This document shows positions 39,116-48,577 of a DNA stretch of 64,000 bases, one piece after another. This DNA is from Aquimarina spongiae (GTDB taxonomy: Bacteria; Bacteroidota; Bacteroidia; Flavobacteriales; Flavobacteriaceae): positions 1-64,000 of the forward strand of contig NZ_FQYP01000001.1 of NCBI RefSeq assembly GCF_900141785.1. The letters run 5' to 3'. Position 1 is the first letter of the stretch. Each line of letters opens with the position of its first letter. Both the position numbers and the translations under genes were made by a program. The notes beneath the pieces were generated by a model. The model had not been told where the DNA came from. It saw only the letters and a list, made by a program, of their open reading frames with translations, and did no database searches.

Positions 39116-40378
39116 ATGAAACTATTTTTAATTACTATTATTTCAATGCTATTACTAGTAGGATGTGGTAATGATAGCACAGCTGAAAATGAGAATACAA
39201 CTTCAAAGTTGGATAACGTCGATTTTATTAGTCAACGGCACTTACATGAAAAGAAATTTGAAGGATTCGATTTCGAAACGGAACAGCAATGGGATAGCCT
39301 TAATACTATTTCACCAAAAAAAGTATTGCTCAAAAAAGGAAAAATTCATCCAGCTATACGCACATTTGGTTGGCACATTTATTCCAATGGCTCTTCCTGG
39401 AAAAATTATAACTTTTCTATGCTATGGGGTATTTCTTATTTTTCTTATAGGATACAACCGGAAACAGGAAGGTATAAAACTATCCATCAATGGAAAACTA
39501 CTACTTTGATTGATAGTGCTAAGGCGTCTAATTGTAAAGTATTTCTTTCTATATCTAATTTTGGAAGTGAGAATAATGCTATTTTTCTTAAAAATCCCAA
39601 AGCTCAGAAAACTCTTATTGATAGTGTTTCAAATTTATTAGCGCTAAGATCAGCAGATGGTATAAACATCGATTTCGAAGGTGTATCCAAAAAAGATAAA
39701 ACGAGTTTTACCAAGTTTATTATTGCAATTTCAAATGGACTAAAACAAAAGAATCCAAATTATATGATATCTCTCTGTCTGTATGCAGAAGATTGGAACG
39801 CTATTTTTGATATTCCGACGATTGATCTTTACGTAGATTTTTACACTTTAATGGGGTACGATTATTATGGTAGGTTTAGCAAAATTACAGGGCCAGTGAC
39901 TCCATTTAATCAAAGTCAAAAATTTGGGAAAGGGTTAAAAAACTCTATTCAGTATTACAAAAATAAAGGAGTTGATTTCAATAAATTAATCGTTGGTCTA
40001 CCTTATTATGGTGCTCAATGGTCTACCAAAAAATCGTTCCCAGGAGCAACGGTATCAAAATTTATAGACCATCCACCTTACAAAAGGATTAAGAAATTCT
40101 ATATGGATTCATTACAAACTCCAGTACAATTTGATTCCATAAGTTCTTCAACCTATTTGGTTGTTAAAGAAAATGACGACGAATTTCATCAGCTTTTTTT
40201 CGAGGATGAAAAATCACTTTCGATCAAATATGATTGGATAAAGAACAATCGATTGAGTGGTGTAGGAATTTGGGCCTTAGGCTATGATAATGGTCATTCT
40301 GAGTTATGGGATCTTTTGACTGAAAAATTTTCTAAAGAACAAAATATTGATTTGTACCAGGACAATAGCCCCGATTAA
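39116..40378 (+). CDS. GH18-like lipoprotein
   Basis: The protein is 420 aa. Lipobox LLLVGC (C17). A TIM barrel follows with the GH18 signature DGINIDFEG (D181...D186, catalytic E188) and conserved YVDFYTLMGYDYYG and GVGIWALGYDNG strands. GH18 includes chitinases, endo-N-acetylglucosaminidases and non-catalytic relatives; in Bacteroidetes such lipoproteins often act on peptidoglycan, chitin or N-glycans. No chitin-binding domain is present and no partner gene is adjacent. Confidence 0.85.
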   Translation: MKLFLITIISMLLLVGCGNDSTAENENTTSKLDNVDFISQRHLHEKKFEGFDFETEQQWDSLNTISPKKVLLKKGKIHPAIRTFGWHIYSNGSSWKNYNFSMLWGISYFSYRIQPETGRYKTIHQWKTTTLIDSAKASNCKVFLSISNFGSENNAIFLKNPKAQKTLIDSVSNLLALRSADGINIDFEGVSKKDKTSFTKFIIAISNGLKQKNPNYMISLCLYAEDWNAIFDIPTIDLYVDFYTLMGYDYYGRFSKITGPVTPFNQSQKFGKGLKNSIQYYKNKGVDFNKLIVGLPYYGAQWSTKKSFPGATVSKFIDHPPYKRIKKFYMDSLQTPVQFDSISSSTYLVVKENDDEFHQLFFEDEKSLSIKYDWIKNNRLSGVGIWALGYDNGHSELWDLLTEKFSKEQNIDLYQDNSPD

Positions 40379-40477
40379 AATATATGTTTATTAAATTTAT
40401 GTCGAGCTATTTTGACGTTTTCTGATTGAATTTAGAATATGTGGTAGTTCTTTATACAAATACAAAGCGAATATGAA

Positions 40478-40879
40478 ATGGCTGGCGAAAAAAGATTATC
40501 TGAATTAATAAAAGGAATGAAGCTCAAACTAAATGATTGAGAGTATGTTTTTTCGTCAATAGACGATATTAGTAAAATTAATCTCAACGATACTATTTGT
40601 AAGTTTAATGAAGGAGAAGGAATAACAATAGTGATAGAGAAAGGAAAGGTTGATGAATTGAACTTGGATTCCGAATATGTTACCTCGTGGATCACTCTTA
40701 TGATTCATTCATCACTGGAAGCCGTTGGTTTGACAGCAATCTTTTCGACAGAATTGGCAAAACACAACATAAGTTGTAATGTCATTGCTGGGTATTATCA
40801 CGACCATATCTTTGTTGATAAAAGGGATGCGCTTAAAGTCATTGAAGTATCGTCTAAGTTATCCAAAGATGAACAATAA
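40478..40879 (+). pseudogene. ACT-domain protein gene interrupted by one in-frame TGA
   Basis: Starting at ATG 40478 the frame reads MAGEKRLSELIKGMKLKLND, then TGA at 40538-40540, then continues in the same frame with EYVFSSIDDISKINLND and on to 40879 as an ACT-domain protein (VTSWITLMIHSSLEAVGLTA, ISCNVIAGYYHDHIFVD). Intact relatives, as I recall them, have Gly at the stop position, so a GGA-to-TGA change explains it. Everything else is intact for 134 codons, so it is a very recent nonsense mutation or a sequencing error. A fragment could still be made from GTG 40631. Confidence 0.75.
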
Positions 40880-40962
40880 AACTGAAAAGTACGGTAACAT
40901 TTTGCGCTGCAACAAGACATATATTAAACGATGCAATTGAAACTTGAAACAAACTCGTATTC

Positions 40963-42006
40963 ATGAATTTTGAAAGTCAAATTATCTTTTTCTTTAGTGC
41001 TTTAGGAGCATTCAATGGCTTTCTTCTTTCTTTATATTTTGCATTTACCGCAAAGACCAAAAAGTTTTCAAACTATTTCCTTGCTTTCTTGCTTTTGGTG
41101 TTAAGCATTAGAATCATCAAATCGGTTTTTTTTTATTTTAATCGGGAACTATCCAATGTTTTCATTCAAATTGGGTTATCGGCCTGTATGTTGATAGGCC
41201 CTTTTTTATTTCTCTATCTAAAAAAATATACCAAGAAAGAAAGAATAAATTGGGCAATTCATGTCATACCATTTTTGATAGGAATATCTATTCTTGGAAT
41301 ATTTTACCCTTATGTAGGACATCGAACAATTTGGAGTCGATGGATAGTAAAAGGGATCTATTTTCAATGGTTAGTCTACATTGTTTTATCTTATAAATTT
41401 ATCAAGCCTACCATACTAAAGTTGAAGACCAAAGACAGACTAAAAAACATTGATATTTGGCTACTAAGTATTTATTTTGGAGTTGGTTTTATTTGGTTAG
41501 GATATAACATCGGTGCATACACCTCATATATAGTCGGAGCATTATCATTTTCATTTGTTTTGTATCTAATAGTGCTGTTACTTATTTTTAAAAGTAATAA
41601 GCAACCTACTTTTTTTGAAGAAAAGGAAAAATACAAAAACAAAGATATCGAAGATAAAATGTTAGGAGAAATAGAGAGAGGTTTATCAAAAATTGTGGAT
41701 AACGAACTATTTCTTGACCAGCATATAACTCTTGCAAAAATAGCAGGAGAACTGGGCGTGCCAAAACACATTTTGTCTCAGTATTTGAACGAAAGACTGG
41801 AAAAATCTTTTTCGACTTTTATCAATGAGCTACGAGTAGAAAAGGCAAAGGAGTTACTACACAAAAAAACTAACTTCACCATAGAAGGTATAGGTTATGA
41901 AAGTGGTTTTAAATCGAAATCAACTTTCTTTACCGCCTTCAAAAAAAATACTGGACAGACACCTTCAGAATACCAAAAAAACATAGGTTTTAGTTCGGTT
42001 TTATAA
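40963..42006 (+). CDS. Membrane-anchored AraC-family regulator
   Basis: The protein is 347 aa. About seven hydrophobic helices occupy residues 1-210. A linker and an AraC helix-turn-helix domain follow (about 245-340; ITLAKIAGELGVPKHILSQYL and FTIEGIGYESGFKSKSTFFTAF). The architecture is the same as in the regulator at 24.5 kb, with clear divergence. It lies 75 bp upstream of the DJ-1-like gene and its five-gene run, which it may control. Confidence 0.88.
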   Translation: MNFESQIIFFFSALGAFNGFLLSLYFAFTAKTKKFSNYFLAFLLLVLSIRIIKSVFFYFNRELSNVFIQIGLSACMLIGPFLFLYLKKYTKKERINWAIHVIPFLIGISILGIFYPYVGHRTIWSRWIVKGIYFQWLVYIVLSYKFIKPTILKLKTKDRLKNIDIWLLSIYFGVGFIWLGYNIGAYTSYIVGALSFSFVLYLIVLLLIFKSNKQPTFFEEKEKYKNKDIEDKMLGEIERGLSKIVDNELFLDQHITLAKIAGELGVPKHILSQYLNERLEKSFSTFINELRVEKAKELLHKKTNFTIEGIGYESGFKSKSTFFTAFKKNTGQTPSEYQKNIGFSSVL

Positions 42007-42081
42007 ATCCGAACTACTCTTTGGTTATTCTACGTCTATTACTCGATTTCGTTTTTCATATTTGCTCAAAACAAGAGAAAT

Positions 42082-42828
42082 ATGAAAAAAAAACTGCTCT
42101 ATTTTTTAGGTGTTTTACTATTAGTGAACTGCTCAAAACAAGAAAACAATGGGCGTATTCTTATCGTGACTTCAAATCAGCATACCTATGGTAGTAGCAA
42201 AATTAATGCTTCAAATCATTTTGCAGAAATAGTTGTGGCGTATGACATTTTTGTAAACAACAACTTTTCGGTCGATGTTATCAGTCCCAAAGGAGGAGCA
42301 ATCCCGATAGGATATATTTCAACTTCAGACTCGATTCAAAAGAAATATATCTACAACAGTGAATTCATGAATGTCCTAAAAAACACCAAAAAACCTAGTG
42401 ATATTAATCCAAGCGACTATGTGTCTATATACTATAGCGGTGGTGGAGCTGCAATGTTCGGCGTTGCTGAAAATACCGAAATAAAAAATATTGCAGAACA
42501 GATTTACAATCAAAATGGGATCATTTCTGCAGTCTGTCATGGAACGGCAGGAATTGTTAATCTAAAGGATAAACATGGTAATCCGCTCTACCAAAATAAG
42601 AGGATCAGTGGTTATCCAGACTTATTTGAAAATAAAGGAGCAACATATTACAAGACATTCCCTTTTTCAATAGAGAAAAAAATCAAAGAAAATAAAGGAA
42701 ACTTTTTATACTCAGATCAGCGACAAGATAACTTTTACGTAATAGATGAGAATTTTATTACTGGTCAAGATCCATCCTCTACAAAATCTGTGGCGCAACA
42801 AGTGGTCAACATTCTAACAAACAAGTAA
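42082..42828 (+). CDS. DJ-1/PfpI-family lipoprotein
   Basis: The protein is 248 aa. Lipobox LLVNC (C17). The class I glutamine-amidotransferase-like fold shows the nucleophile elbow AVCHG (C152, H153) and a conserved Glu49, as in Hsp31/YhbO-like chaperone-glyoxalases. Export as a lipoprotein is unusual for this family. It starts a run of five same-strand genes with short gaps (12 bp to the next). Confidence 0.85.
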   Translation: MKKKLLYFLGVLLLVNCSKQENNGRILIVTSNQHTYGSSKINASNHFAEIVVAYDIFVNNNFSVDVISPKGGAIPIGYISTSDSIQKKYIYNSEFMNVLKNTKKPSDINPSDYVSIYYSGGGAAMFGVAENTEIKNIAEQIYNQNGIISAVCHGTAGIVNLKDKHGNPLYQNKRISGYPDLFENKGATYYKTFPFSIEKKIKENKGNFLYSDQRQDNFYVIDENFITGQDPSSTKSVAQQVVNILTNK

Positions 42829-42840
42829 ACACTTTTACAA

Positions 42841-43275
42841 ATGAAAAAAATAATTTTTACAACACTTTTGCTTTTTGCATTCAGTACAGCTAATAGTCAG
42901 AAACAGAGTCCATCCGAAATTCAAAAAATCTCAGAAACCATTATGCTGTATATAGATGGTACCGCTAATGGAGAACCCAATAAGTTAAAAAAAGCTTTCC
43001 ATCCAAAGTTTAATCTCTATTCTGTTACTCAAGAAGATAGTTTACGCGTATGGGAGGGCAAAAACTATATAAACAGGATAAAAGAAGGACAAAAAAGCAA
43101 TAGAATAGGACGTATTGTTGCAATAGATTATGATCAAAATGTAGCAACGGCCAAAGTAGAAATCATTATGCCTAACCGTAGGGTTGTTACTGATTACTTT
43201 ATGTTGCTTAAATATCAAGGTACGTGGAAAATCATTCACAAAAGTTATACAGTTAAGAATTTAGTGCAACCATAA
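42841..43275 (+). CDS. Exported NTF2-like (lumazine-binding-like) protein
   Basis: The protein is 144 aa with a signal peptide ending near TANSQ. The NTF2-fold region includes MLYIDGTANGEPNKLKKAFH and the final LLKYQGTWKIIHKSY strand pair. The exact role is unknown. The next gene encodes another NTF2-like protein 8 bp downstream. Confidence 0.75.
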   Translation: MKKIIFTTLLLFAFSTANSQKQSPSEIQKISETIMLYIDGTANGEPNKLKKAFHPKFNLYSVTQEDSLRVWEGKNYINRIKEGQKSNRIGRIVAIDYDQNVATAKVEIIMPNRRVVTDYFMLLKYQGTWKIIHKSYTVKNLVQP

Positions 43276-43283
43276 AGTACGAT

Positions 43284-43760
43284 ATGAAAAAGATAATTTA
43301 TACCGCCAAAGTTTTGGTCATATTGATATTGTCATCCATTAGCTCTTACGCCCAACAGTTTAATGGTAACAGAGATGATATTGATGTTATCCTTAAAAAC
43401 ACGGCTCAATTTTCTGCCTATGTCATGGCTTCAGACTATCAAGGGATTTCTAATAGTTATACCGCAGATGCTAAGATCTTTCCAAATAAATCCAATATCC
43501 TATCTGGAGATTCAATTATAGAATATTGGACTTTACCAGAAGGCATATCGACTCCATATCATAAGATTAGGCAAGAAGAGATTACTATTGTAGGTAATAC
43601 AGCTTATGATTATGGTTATTACGAGGGAAAAACCAAACACAAAGACGGTAGAATTTCTACTTGGGCAGGTAAATATGTAATTGTTTGGAAAAAAGTGGAT
43701 GCCGATTGGAAAATGTATTTGGATATCTGGAATTCAACCCCTCAACAGAGTTTACCTTGA
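43284..43760 (+). CDS. Exported NTF2-like/DUF4440-type protein
   Basis: The protein is 158 aa. A signal peptide ends near SSYAQ. SnoaL/DUF4440-like features: YVMASDYQGISNSYTADAK, EIT-IVGNTAYDYGYYEG and the final WKKVDADWKMYLDIWN. Possibly a small-ligand binding or isomerase-like protein; function unknown. Followed after 11 bp by a beta-lactamase-like gene. Confidence 0.75.
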   Translation: MKKIIYTAKVLVILILSSISSYAQQFNGNRDDIDVILKNTAQFSAYVMASDYQGISNSYTADAKIFPNKSNILSGDSIIEYWTLPEGISTPYHKIRQEEITIVGNTAYDYGYYEGKTKHKDGRISTWAGKYVIVWKKVDADWKMYLDIWNSTPQQSLP

Positions 43761-43771
43761 TAATTAAAAAA

Positions 43772-44854
43772 ATGAAAATCAAAATATTTAGCCTTTTACT
43801 ATTATCTATTTTCATCGGTTGCAATTTTAAGTCAAAAGAACAGCAGTCAATTGATGAAAAGATTAAAAAAGCTTTAATACAGAATAATGTTCCCAGTCTT
43901 TCAATCGGACTTATAAAAAATGGAAAGATAGAGTTGGTAAAAGGTTTTGGATTCGTTTCGAGAACAGACAGCTCCAAGGTTAATGAAAATTCTATTTTTC
44001 AAATTGCTTCTCAATCAAAAATGTTTACAGGAATTATCGCCAATAATTTGATACAAGAAGGAAGATTAAATCTTAACACACCAATTACGGAGTATCTTCC
44101 AAAAGAAGCTATCAAGCGTTCAAAAAAGACTTTAGAAAAGATAAAATTACGAAATCTCTTGACCCATACATCTGGAATTCCCAGTGATGCTTGTTCGGTA
44201 TATCGCGAGAGAATCGAGGGAGAAGCATGGCTGAAAGGTTATCCTAAAGACAGGATAATAACAGATTTAAACCAGTTAAAACTAGAGTTTGAACCAAATT
44301 CTAAATTTCAATATTCAAATTCAGGCTATGCTATTGTTGGATTTATATGTGAGTATGCTAGCGGATTAATGTATGAAGAACTTTTAAAGAAATATATAAC
44401 CGACAAATACCATCTCGATAATACTGTAGTAGATTTAAGCAATGAACAGAAATCAATTTTAGTAACACCATACAAAAAAAGCGAAAGAGAAATACAAACC
44501 AAAGCTTCTGATATGGGTATGGCAACACCAGCAAGCGCAATTTTTTCGAATGTAACTGATTTGACCAACATTCTTTCCAAACAGATACTCGCGTATCGCA
44601 AAAAAGAAATACAAAATCCTTTATATCTTACTTTAAATACATCAAAAATGGATGAGGGTTTGGAATATGGTTTCGGACTTATTAAAGAAACCAAAGGAAA
44701 AACCATAAAGTATGGGCACGGAGGAGATGCGGACGGATTTGCCTGCGAATATTTTTTCAATCCAACAGAAAACACAGGTATTGTAGTATTGACATCGAGC
44801 GGTGGTCGTTGGGTAGGACAATTAGCAAATGAAATCCTGGAAAGCATAAATTAA
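43772..44854 (+). CDS. Serine beta-lactamase-like (class C/EstB type) lipoprotein hydrolase
   Basis: The protein is 360 aa from the ATG at 43772, chosen because MKIKIFSLLLLSIFIGC is a lipoprotein signal (C17); an upstream frame overlaps the preceding gene. The SxxK nucleophile motif is S80-Q-S-K83, the YxN motif is in FQYSNSGYA, and the late GHGGDADG replaces KTG. Such proteins are esterases, D-amino-acid peptidases or beta-lactamases; resistance cannot be inferred. Confidence 0.85.
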   Translation: MKIKIFSLLLLSIFIGCNFKSKEQQSIDEKIKKALIQNNVPSLSIGLIKNGKIELVKGFGFVSRTDSSKVNENSIFQIASQSKMFTGIIANNLIQEGRLNLNTPITEYLPKEAIKRSKKTLEKIKLRNLLTHTSGIPSDACSVYRERIEGEAWLKGYPKDRIITDLNQLKLEFEPNSKFQYSNSGYAIVGFICEYASGLMYEELLKKYITDKYHLDNTVVDLSNEQKSILVTPYKKSEREIQTKASDMGMATPASAIFSNVTDLTNILSKQILAYRKKEIQNPLYLTLNTSKMDEGLEYGFGLIKETKGKTIKYGHGGDADGFACEYFFNPTENTGIVVLTSSGGRWVGQLANEILESIN

Positions 44855-44910
44855 GATTAATAATACTAATCTACTTGTAGTGATATAAACAATAAAACTA
44901 AATTATCAAT

Positions 44911-46308
44911 ATGACCAAATACATTATTTTCATCCTTTCAGTATCTTTTTTGGGATGTAACAACATAAAAAAACAAGAAACTCAACCTCTTTTAGAGTAT
45001 AATAAAACTATTGATTCGCTAATGCAGATCAGTTATAAGAGAGGAATTTTTAATGGTAATGTATTAGTAACAAGAAATGATTCTATTGTGTATCAAAACT
45101 CTTTTGGATATACAGACGGTTCATTAACTACTGAACTAACAAAAAAATCTATCTTCTGTCCTGGTTCAATTGCAAAGGAATTTGTTGCCGTATCTATTAT
45201 GATGTTAATTGAGAAAGGGGAATTACATTTGGATGATACACTTTCTCAATTTGATTTAGATTTACCAAATTGGTCAGAAAAGGTAACCATCAAGCATCTC
45301 TTAAACTATGTAGGTGGGCTTCCTCAAATTGATTATGATAATGTGAAAAACGAGAAAGATATTTTAGAAGATTTACAAGGAGTAACGAGTTTACTATTTG
45401 AGCCGGGCACTGATTTTAATTATAATCTTAATAGTATTTTTCTTCAGCAAAAAATTATTGAAAAGGTTACGAAAAAAACGTTTCAAGAATTTGCGAAAGA
45501 AAATATTATCATTCCTTTGGGAATGAAAGATGCAGTTTTTGACCCTGATTTTGATTACCCAAATAGAACTAGAAGTTTTGATATCTACAAACAAAATTCG
45601 CTTGAAGTTTATATGATAAAAGGTATTTTATGGACAAACATAGAGGATTTAAATACGTGGATTACTGCTTTGCATCATAACAAGCTAATTTCAAGAGAAT
45701 CCTTAAAAACCCTTTTGAAGAATCAATATTTTGAAAATAAAAAGGCAATTCTAGGAGGTACCGATGATGCATATACTATGCATAGGCATGGTGGAGAATC
45801 CTATCAGTTTGGATCAGTTTTCATTAGTGAGTTCGAGAATGACCTCAATGTTATTTTAATGTCTAATCATAAAAATCAGGTTTGGGAAATAGGGCATTCT
45901 GTTTTTGATATTATGAAAGACAAAACGTTCATCTTACCTAAAAAATCGATATATAGAGAAATTAGAAAAAAGTGTTTGGATAATATCAATGAAGGGATCC
46001 AATATTATTATTCTTTGAAAGAAAGTGATCATGAGATCTATAGTTTTGAAAATCCAAACGAATTGAATAGTCTTGGTTATGATTTGTTGTCTTTAAAAAA
46101 GGTTAATCAGAGTATTGCAATATTCAAATTAGCAGTTTCCGAATTTCCTAACAATGCCAATACATATGATAGTTTAGGAGAAGCTTACTTCATAGATAAA
46201 CAATATGATCTGGCGTTATTAAACTATAAAAAATCGTTAGAACTAGATCCAAAAAACACAAATGCGGAAGAGATGATTAAAAAGATAAAAAACAACATTA
46301 TAAAATAA
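44911..46308 (+). CDS. Serine beta-lactamase-like lipoprotein with C-terminal TPR
   Basis: The protein is 465 aa. Lipobox FLGC (C16). The beta-lactamase-like domain (about residues 35-335) has the SxxK motif S87-I-A-K90, but at the usual YxN position I read Y-N-L (FNYNLNSIFL), so activity may differ. Two TPR units follow (about 385-460; ELNSLGYDLLSLKKVNQSIA, YDSLGEAYFIDKQYDLAL). It is probably a periplasmic hydrolase or sensor with a protein-interaction tail. Confidence 0.82.
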   Translation: MTKYIIFILSVSFLGCNNIKKQETQPLLEYNKTIDSLMQISYKRGIFNGNVLVTRNDSIVYQNSFGYTDGSLTTELTKKSIFCPGSIAKEFVAVSIMMLIEKGELHLDDTLSQFDLDLPNWSEKVTIKHLLNYVGGLPQIDYDNVKNEKDILEDLQGVTSLLFEPGTDFNYNLNSIFLQQKIIEKVTKKTFQEFAKENIIIPLGMKDAVFDPDFDYPNRTRSFDIYKQNSLEVYMIKGILWTNIEDLNTWITALHHNKLISRESLKTLLKNQYFENKKAILGGTDDAYTMHRHGGESYQFGSVFISEFENDLNVILMSNHKNQVWEIGHSVFDIMKDKTFILPKKSIYREIRKKCLDNINEGIQYYYSLKESDHEIYSFENPNELNSLGYDLLSLKKVNQSIAIFKLAVSEFPNNANTYDSLGEAYFIDKQYDLALLNYKKSLELDPKNTNAEEMIKKIKNNIIK

Positions 46309-46536
46309 CGTATGAGGGTTTAAAACCTGGGAGATTTTTCGATAATCTTTCTGGATAGTTTATTTTGTTGTTTTTGATGATTTTTTGGAAGTTAAAAACT
46401 CAGTTAATCGCCGAGGTTTTTGTCTAATAATATTTTGGAATAAAATGAGGTAATTATACACCTATCTTGGCAACAATTTTCTAACCCAAGCAACCAATCA
46501 TCAAAGAAGTGCGTCTATTAAAATAAACAACCTTTT

Positions 46537-47716
46537 ATGAAAAAAATATTATTACTCGCATTACTTATCCTTTCAAATAGTCCTGTACAGGCTCATCTTA
46601 ACCCAAACTTAACAAGTCCAATTCTCAAAGAAATACCTTTTGATTTCTCTCAAAATCTACCTGTCATAGAAGTAAATATAAAAGGAAACAATTACAGGTT
46701 TCTTTTTGATACCGCGGCCGCACATTCCGTTGTATCTGAACATTTATTTACAGAATTAGGCTTAAACGTTATAAAGAAACAATCGATAGCGGACTCTAAC
46801 AACAACATTACCCAACTAAAGGTTTGTCAAATTGATGCTATGTCCCTTAATGGAATTAATTTTCAAAATAAGCCTGCGGTGGTTACCGCTTTGGATAAAT
46901 CCTATAAAATTGGGTGCCTAAATATTGATGGTGTTTTTGGTAATGATGTAATGAAAGATTACTTCTGGGGAATCGATTATAAAAAACAAATCATCACACT
47001 TACTGATGATAAATTTTTGTTTAACATACCTGAAGAGGCACACGTAATTAAATACAACACAGCAAAACACAGTTTTACACCCAAAGTGGTACTTAAGATA
47101 GATGGGAAAAAAGTGAAAAATCTCTCATTTGACACGGGTTATAACAAAAGTATTTTTTTGAACAAGTCTTTTATCAGCGCCCCATTAAATATGGAATCTA
47201 CAATAACCTATTATGGTTCAAGCGGCGAAGGTCTTTTTGGCGGAGCCAAGCCGAAGACATTTTATAGATCAATGCTAAAAAACGTACAAATAGGAAGCTT
47301 AAAGGTCAATAAAGCTTTGGCAACCTTAAATGACGGAAAACCCAGGATTAGGTAATGATTTTTTTAAGGATTACAAGGTCTATCTCGATTTTGAGGATAG
47401 TAAAATTTATCTCGTCGGTTATTCAAAATCAGTTGAAGAGAAAGTTTTTAATTCCTTTGGGTTATCATACATCGTTAAGGATAGCAGTTTAAAGATTAAT
47501 ACTATAATTAAGGGCTCAAGTGCAGACAAAAACCAATTAAAAATCAATTACGAAATTTTAGAGATTGATTATTTGACTGTGAGTTCAGAGATAAAAGACA
47601 ATCCTTGTATTTTTTTAAAAGAAATTTTCAATGAGAAAGAAACGATTTTAGTAAAGTATAAAACACCTGAAGGAACTAAAGGCAGCGTAGTGCTAAAAAA
47701 AGAAAAATTACTATAA
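46537..47716 (+). pseudogene. Exported aspartyl protease-PDZ protein gene with a one-base frameshift
   Basis: The first frame (46537-47355) encodes a signal peptide and a two-lobed retropepsin-like protease (FDTAAAHS and FDTGYNKS active-site motifs). The second frame (to 47716) encodes the rest: NPGLGNDFFKDYKVYLDFED, then a PDZ-like domain. Removing one A from the AAAA run at 47337-47340 joins them as ATLNDGNPGLGNDFF, a perfect family continuation. So the gene is about 392 aa broken by a +1 insertion in a short homopolymer, either real or a sequencing error. Confidence 0.8.
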
Positions 47717-47870
47717 ACAAGCTGTTGCCAACAATGACTATAAACAATTGCTATTACAGGTTTATGCTGAAAATTACGCAGGAATTTTTAGCTTGTCGTG
47801 TACTTGCAAAAGTCCGTGCCAACCCACGCAACTGTTCATAGCCGAGACCGTTATAGCTAATTAAAATATA
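47717..47870. repeat. Intergenic repeat-like segment
   Basis: This roughly 150-bp spacer differs in composition from its AT-rich surroundings (GTGCCAACCCACGCAACTG, CATAGCCGAGACCGTTA). The minus strand contains a short reading frame with SYNGLGYEQLRG, a phrase I associate with spurious ORFs in flavobacterial genomes, which suggests a dispersed repeat or an attC-like remnant. This is from memory, and only one copy is seen in the window. Confidence 0.35.
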
Positions 47871-47874
47871 AAAA

Positions 47875-48456
47875 ATGAAAAGGACAATATTTTTAGTATT
47901 TATGATTCTATTTCTAATTACGTCAACGGGATTTATGCAATCCAAAGACCAATCGATTAAATTTCATAAAATAGAAATAACAGCTTCATCTATTAATTTG
48001 GTAAAATTCAATATAGCTGACACATCAAACACTGCATTTGTACAGGAAACAATTGACGGTAATGGGCGGACTAAGGAATTAAAATTCTATAATTCAAGAC
48101 ACCAATCGACATACACAGGATCTGGGTTTTATGGAGGACCGATAATTCGATATAATTATTCTAATAATACAATTGTAGAAACTTTTTATAGTGATGAAAA
48201 TCAAATAGCGAATGACTTTAAAACTTCAGAAGTACCTTACCGATTTATATATCACCTGGATGATGCTAAAAACATCAAGTCAATTGAGAAGAAATATATA
48301 ATGGAATTTGAATGGACTCTAGAAAGCTTGAATGAAACAGTGAAACATTTGGAAGTATACAAAAAGTATGCTTTTGAAGGATCTGAACTGAAAGATGTGT
48401 TTGGATATAATTATGCAGTGGGTAAATTAAATGGGATAAGTCCTATGAAAAAATAA
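47875..48456 (+). CDS. Hypothetical exported protein
   Basis: The protein is 193 aa. A signal peptide-like N-terminus (to about residue 22) precedes a mixed, mostly beta-type sequence with many Asn and Lys residues. I do not recognise a family. Its end overlaps a strong terminator at 48455. Confidence 0.65.
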   Translation: MKRTIFLVFMILFLITSTGFMQSKDQSIKFHKIEITASSINLVKFNIADTSNTAFVQETIDGNGRTKELKFYNSRHQSTYTGSGFYGGPIIRYNYSNNTIVETFYSDENQIANDFKTSEVPYRFIYHLDDAKNIKSIEKKYIMEFEWTLESLNETVKHLEVYKKYAFEGSELKDVFGYNYAVGKLNGISPMKK

Positions 48457-48480
48457 AACCCCTGTTAATACAGGGGTTTT
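48455..48480. terminator. Bidirectional terminator
   Basis: Perfect stem AAAACCCCTGT/ACAGGGGTTTT with loop TAAT. It serves the hypothetical gene on the plus strand and lies just beyond the 3' end of the minus-strand tRNA-Ser. Confidence 0.85.
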
Positions 48481-48492
48481 CGTCGTGTTTCG

Positions 48493-48577
48493 CGGAGAAA
48501 GAGGGATTCGAACCCCCGGAGGTGTGACCCTCGCCGGTTTTCAAGACCGGTGCATTCGACCACTCTGCCATTTCTCC
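48493..48577 (-). tRNA. tRNA-Ser(TGA)
   Basis: The 85-nt gene has acceptor arms GGAGAAA/TTTCTCC, a long variable arm, a T-arm with GGTTCGAATCC, and anticodon loop CTTGAAA (anticodon TGA, complement of 48541-48543). The discriminator is G; no CCA is encoded. Confidence 0.95.

Noticed and set aside
40538..40540. TGA read as selenocysteine or programmed readthrough
   Set aside because: The protein family has no redox role at this position, Gly is expected there, and no SECIS-like hairpin was seen. A point mutation or error is simpler.
43772..46308. Antibiotic-resistance beta-lactamases
   Set aside because: Both proteins belong to the broad serine beta-lactamase-like esterase/peptidase group; nothing in the motifs or context shows resistance.
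47330..47355. Programmed ribosomal frameshift in the protease gene
   Set aside because: Only an A4 run is present, with no heptameric slippery site or clear downstream stimulator.
47754..47945. Minus-strand ORF in the repeat-like segment
   Set aside because: It overlaps the start of the hypothetical exported gene and its middle looks like translated repeat, not a protein family.
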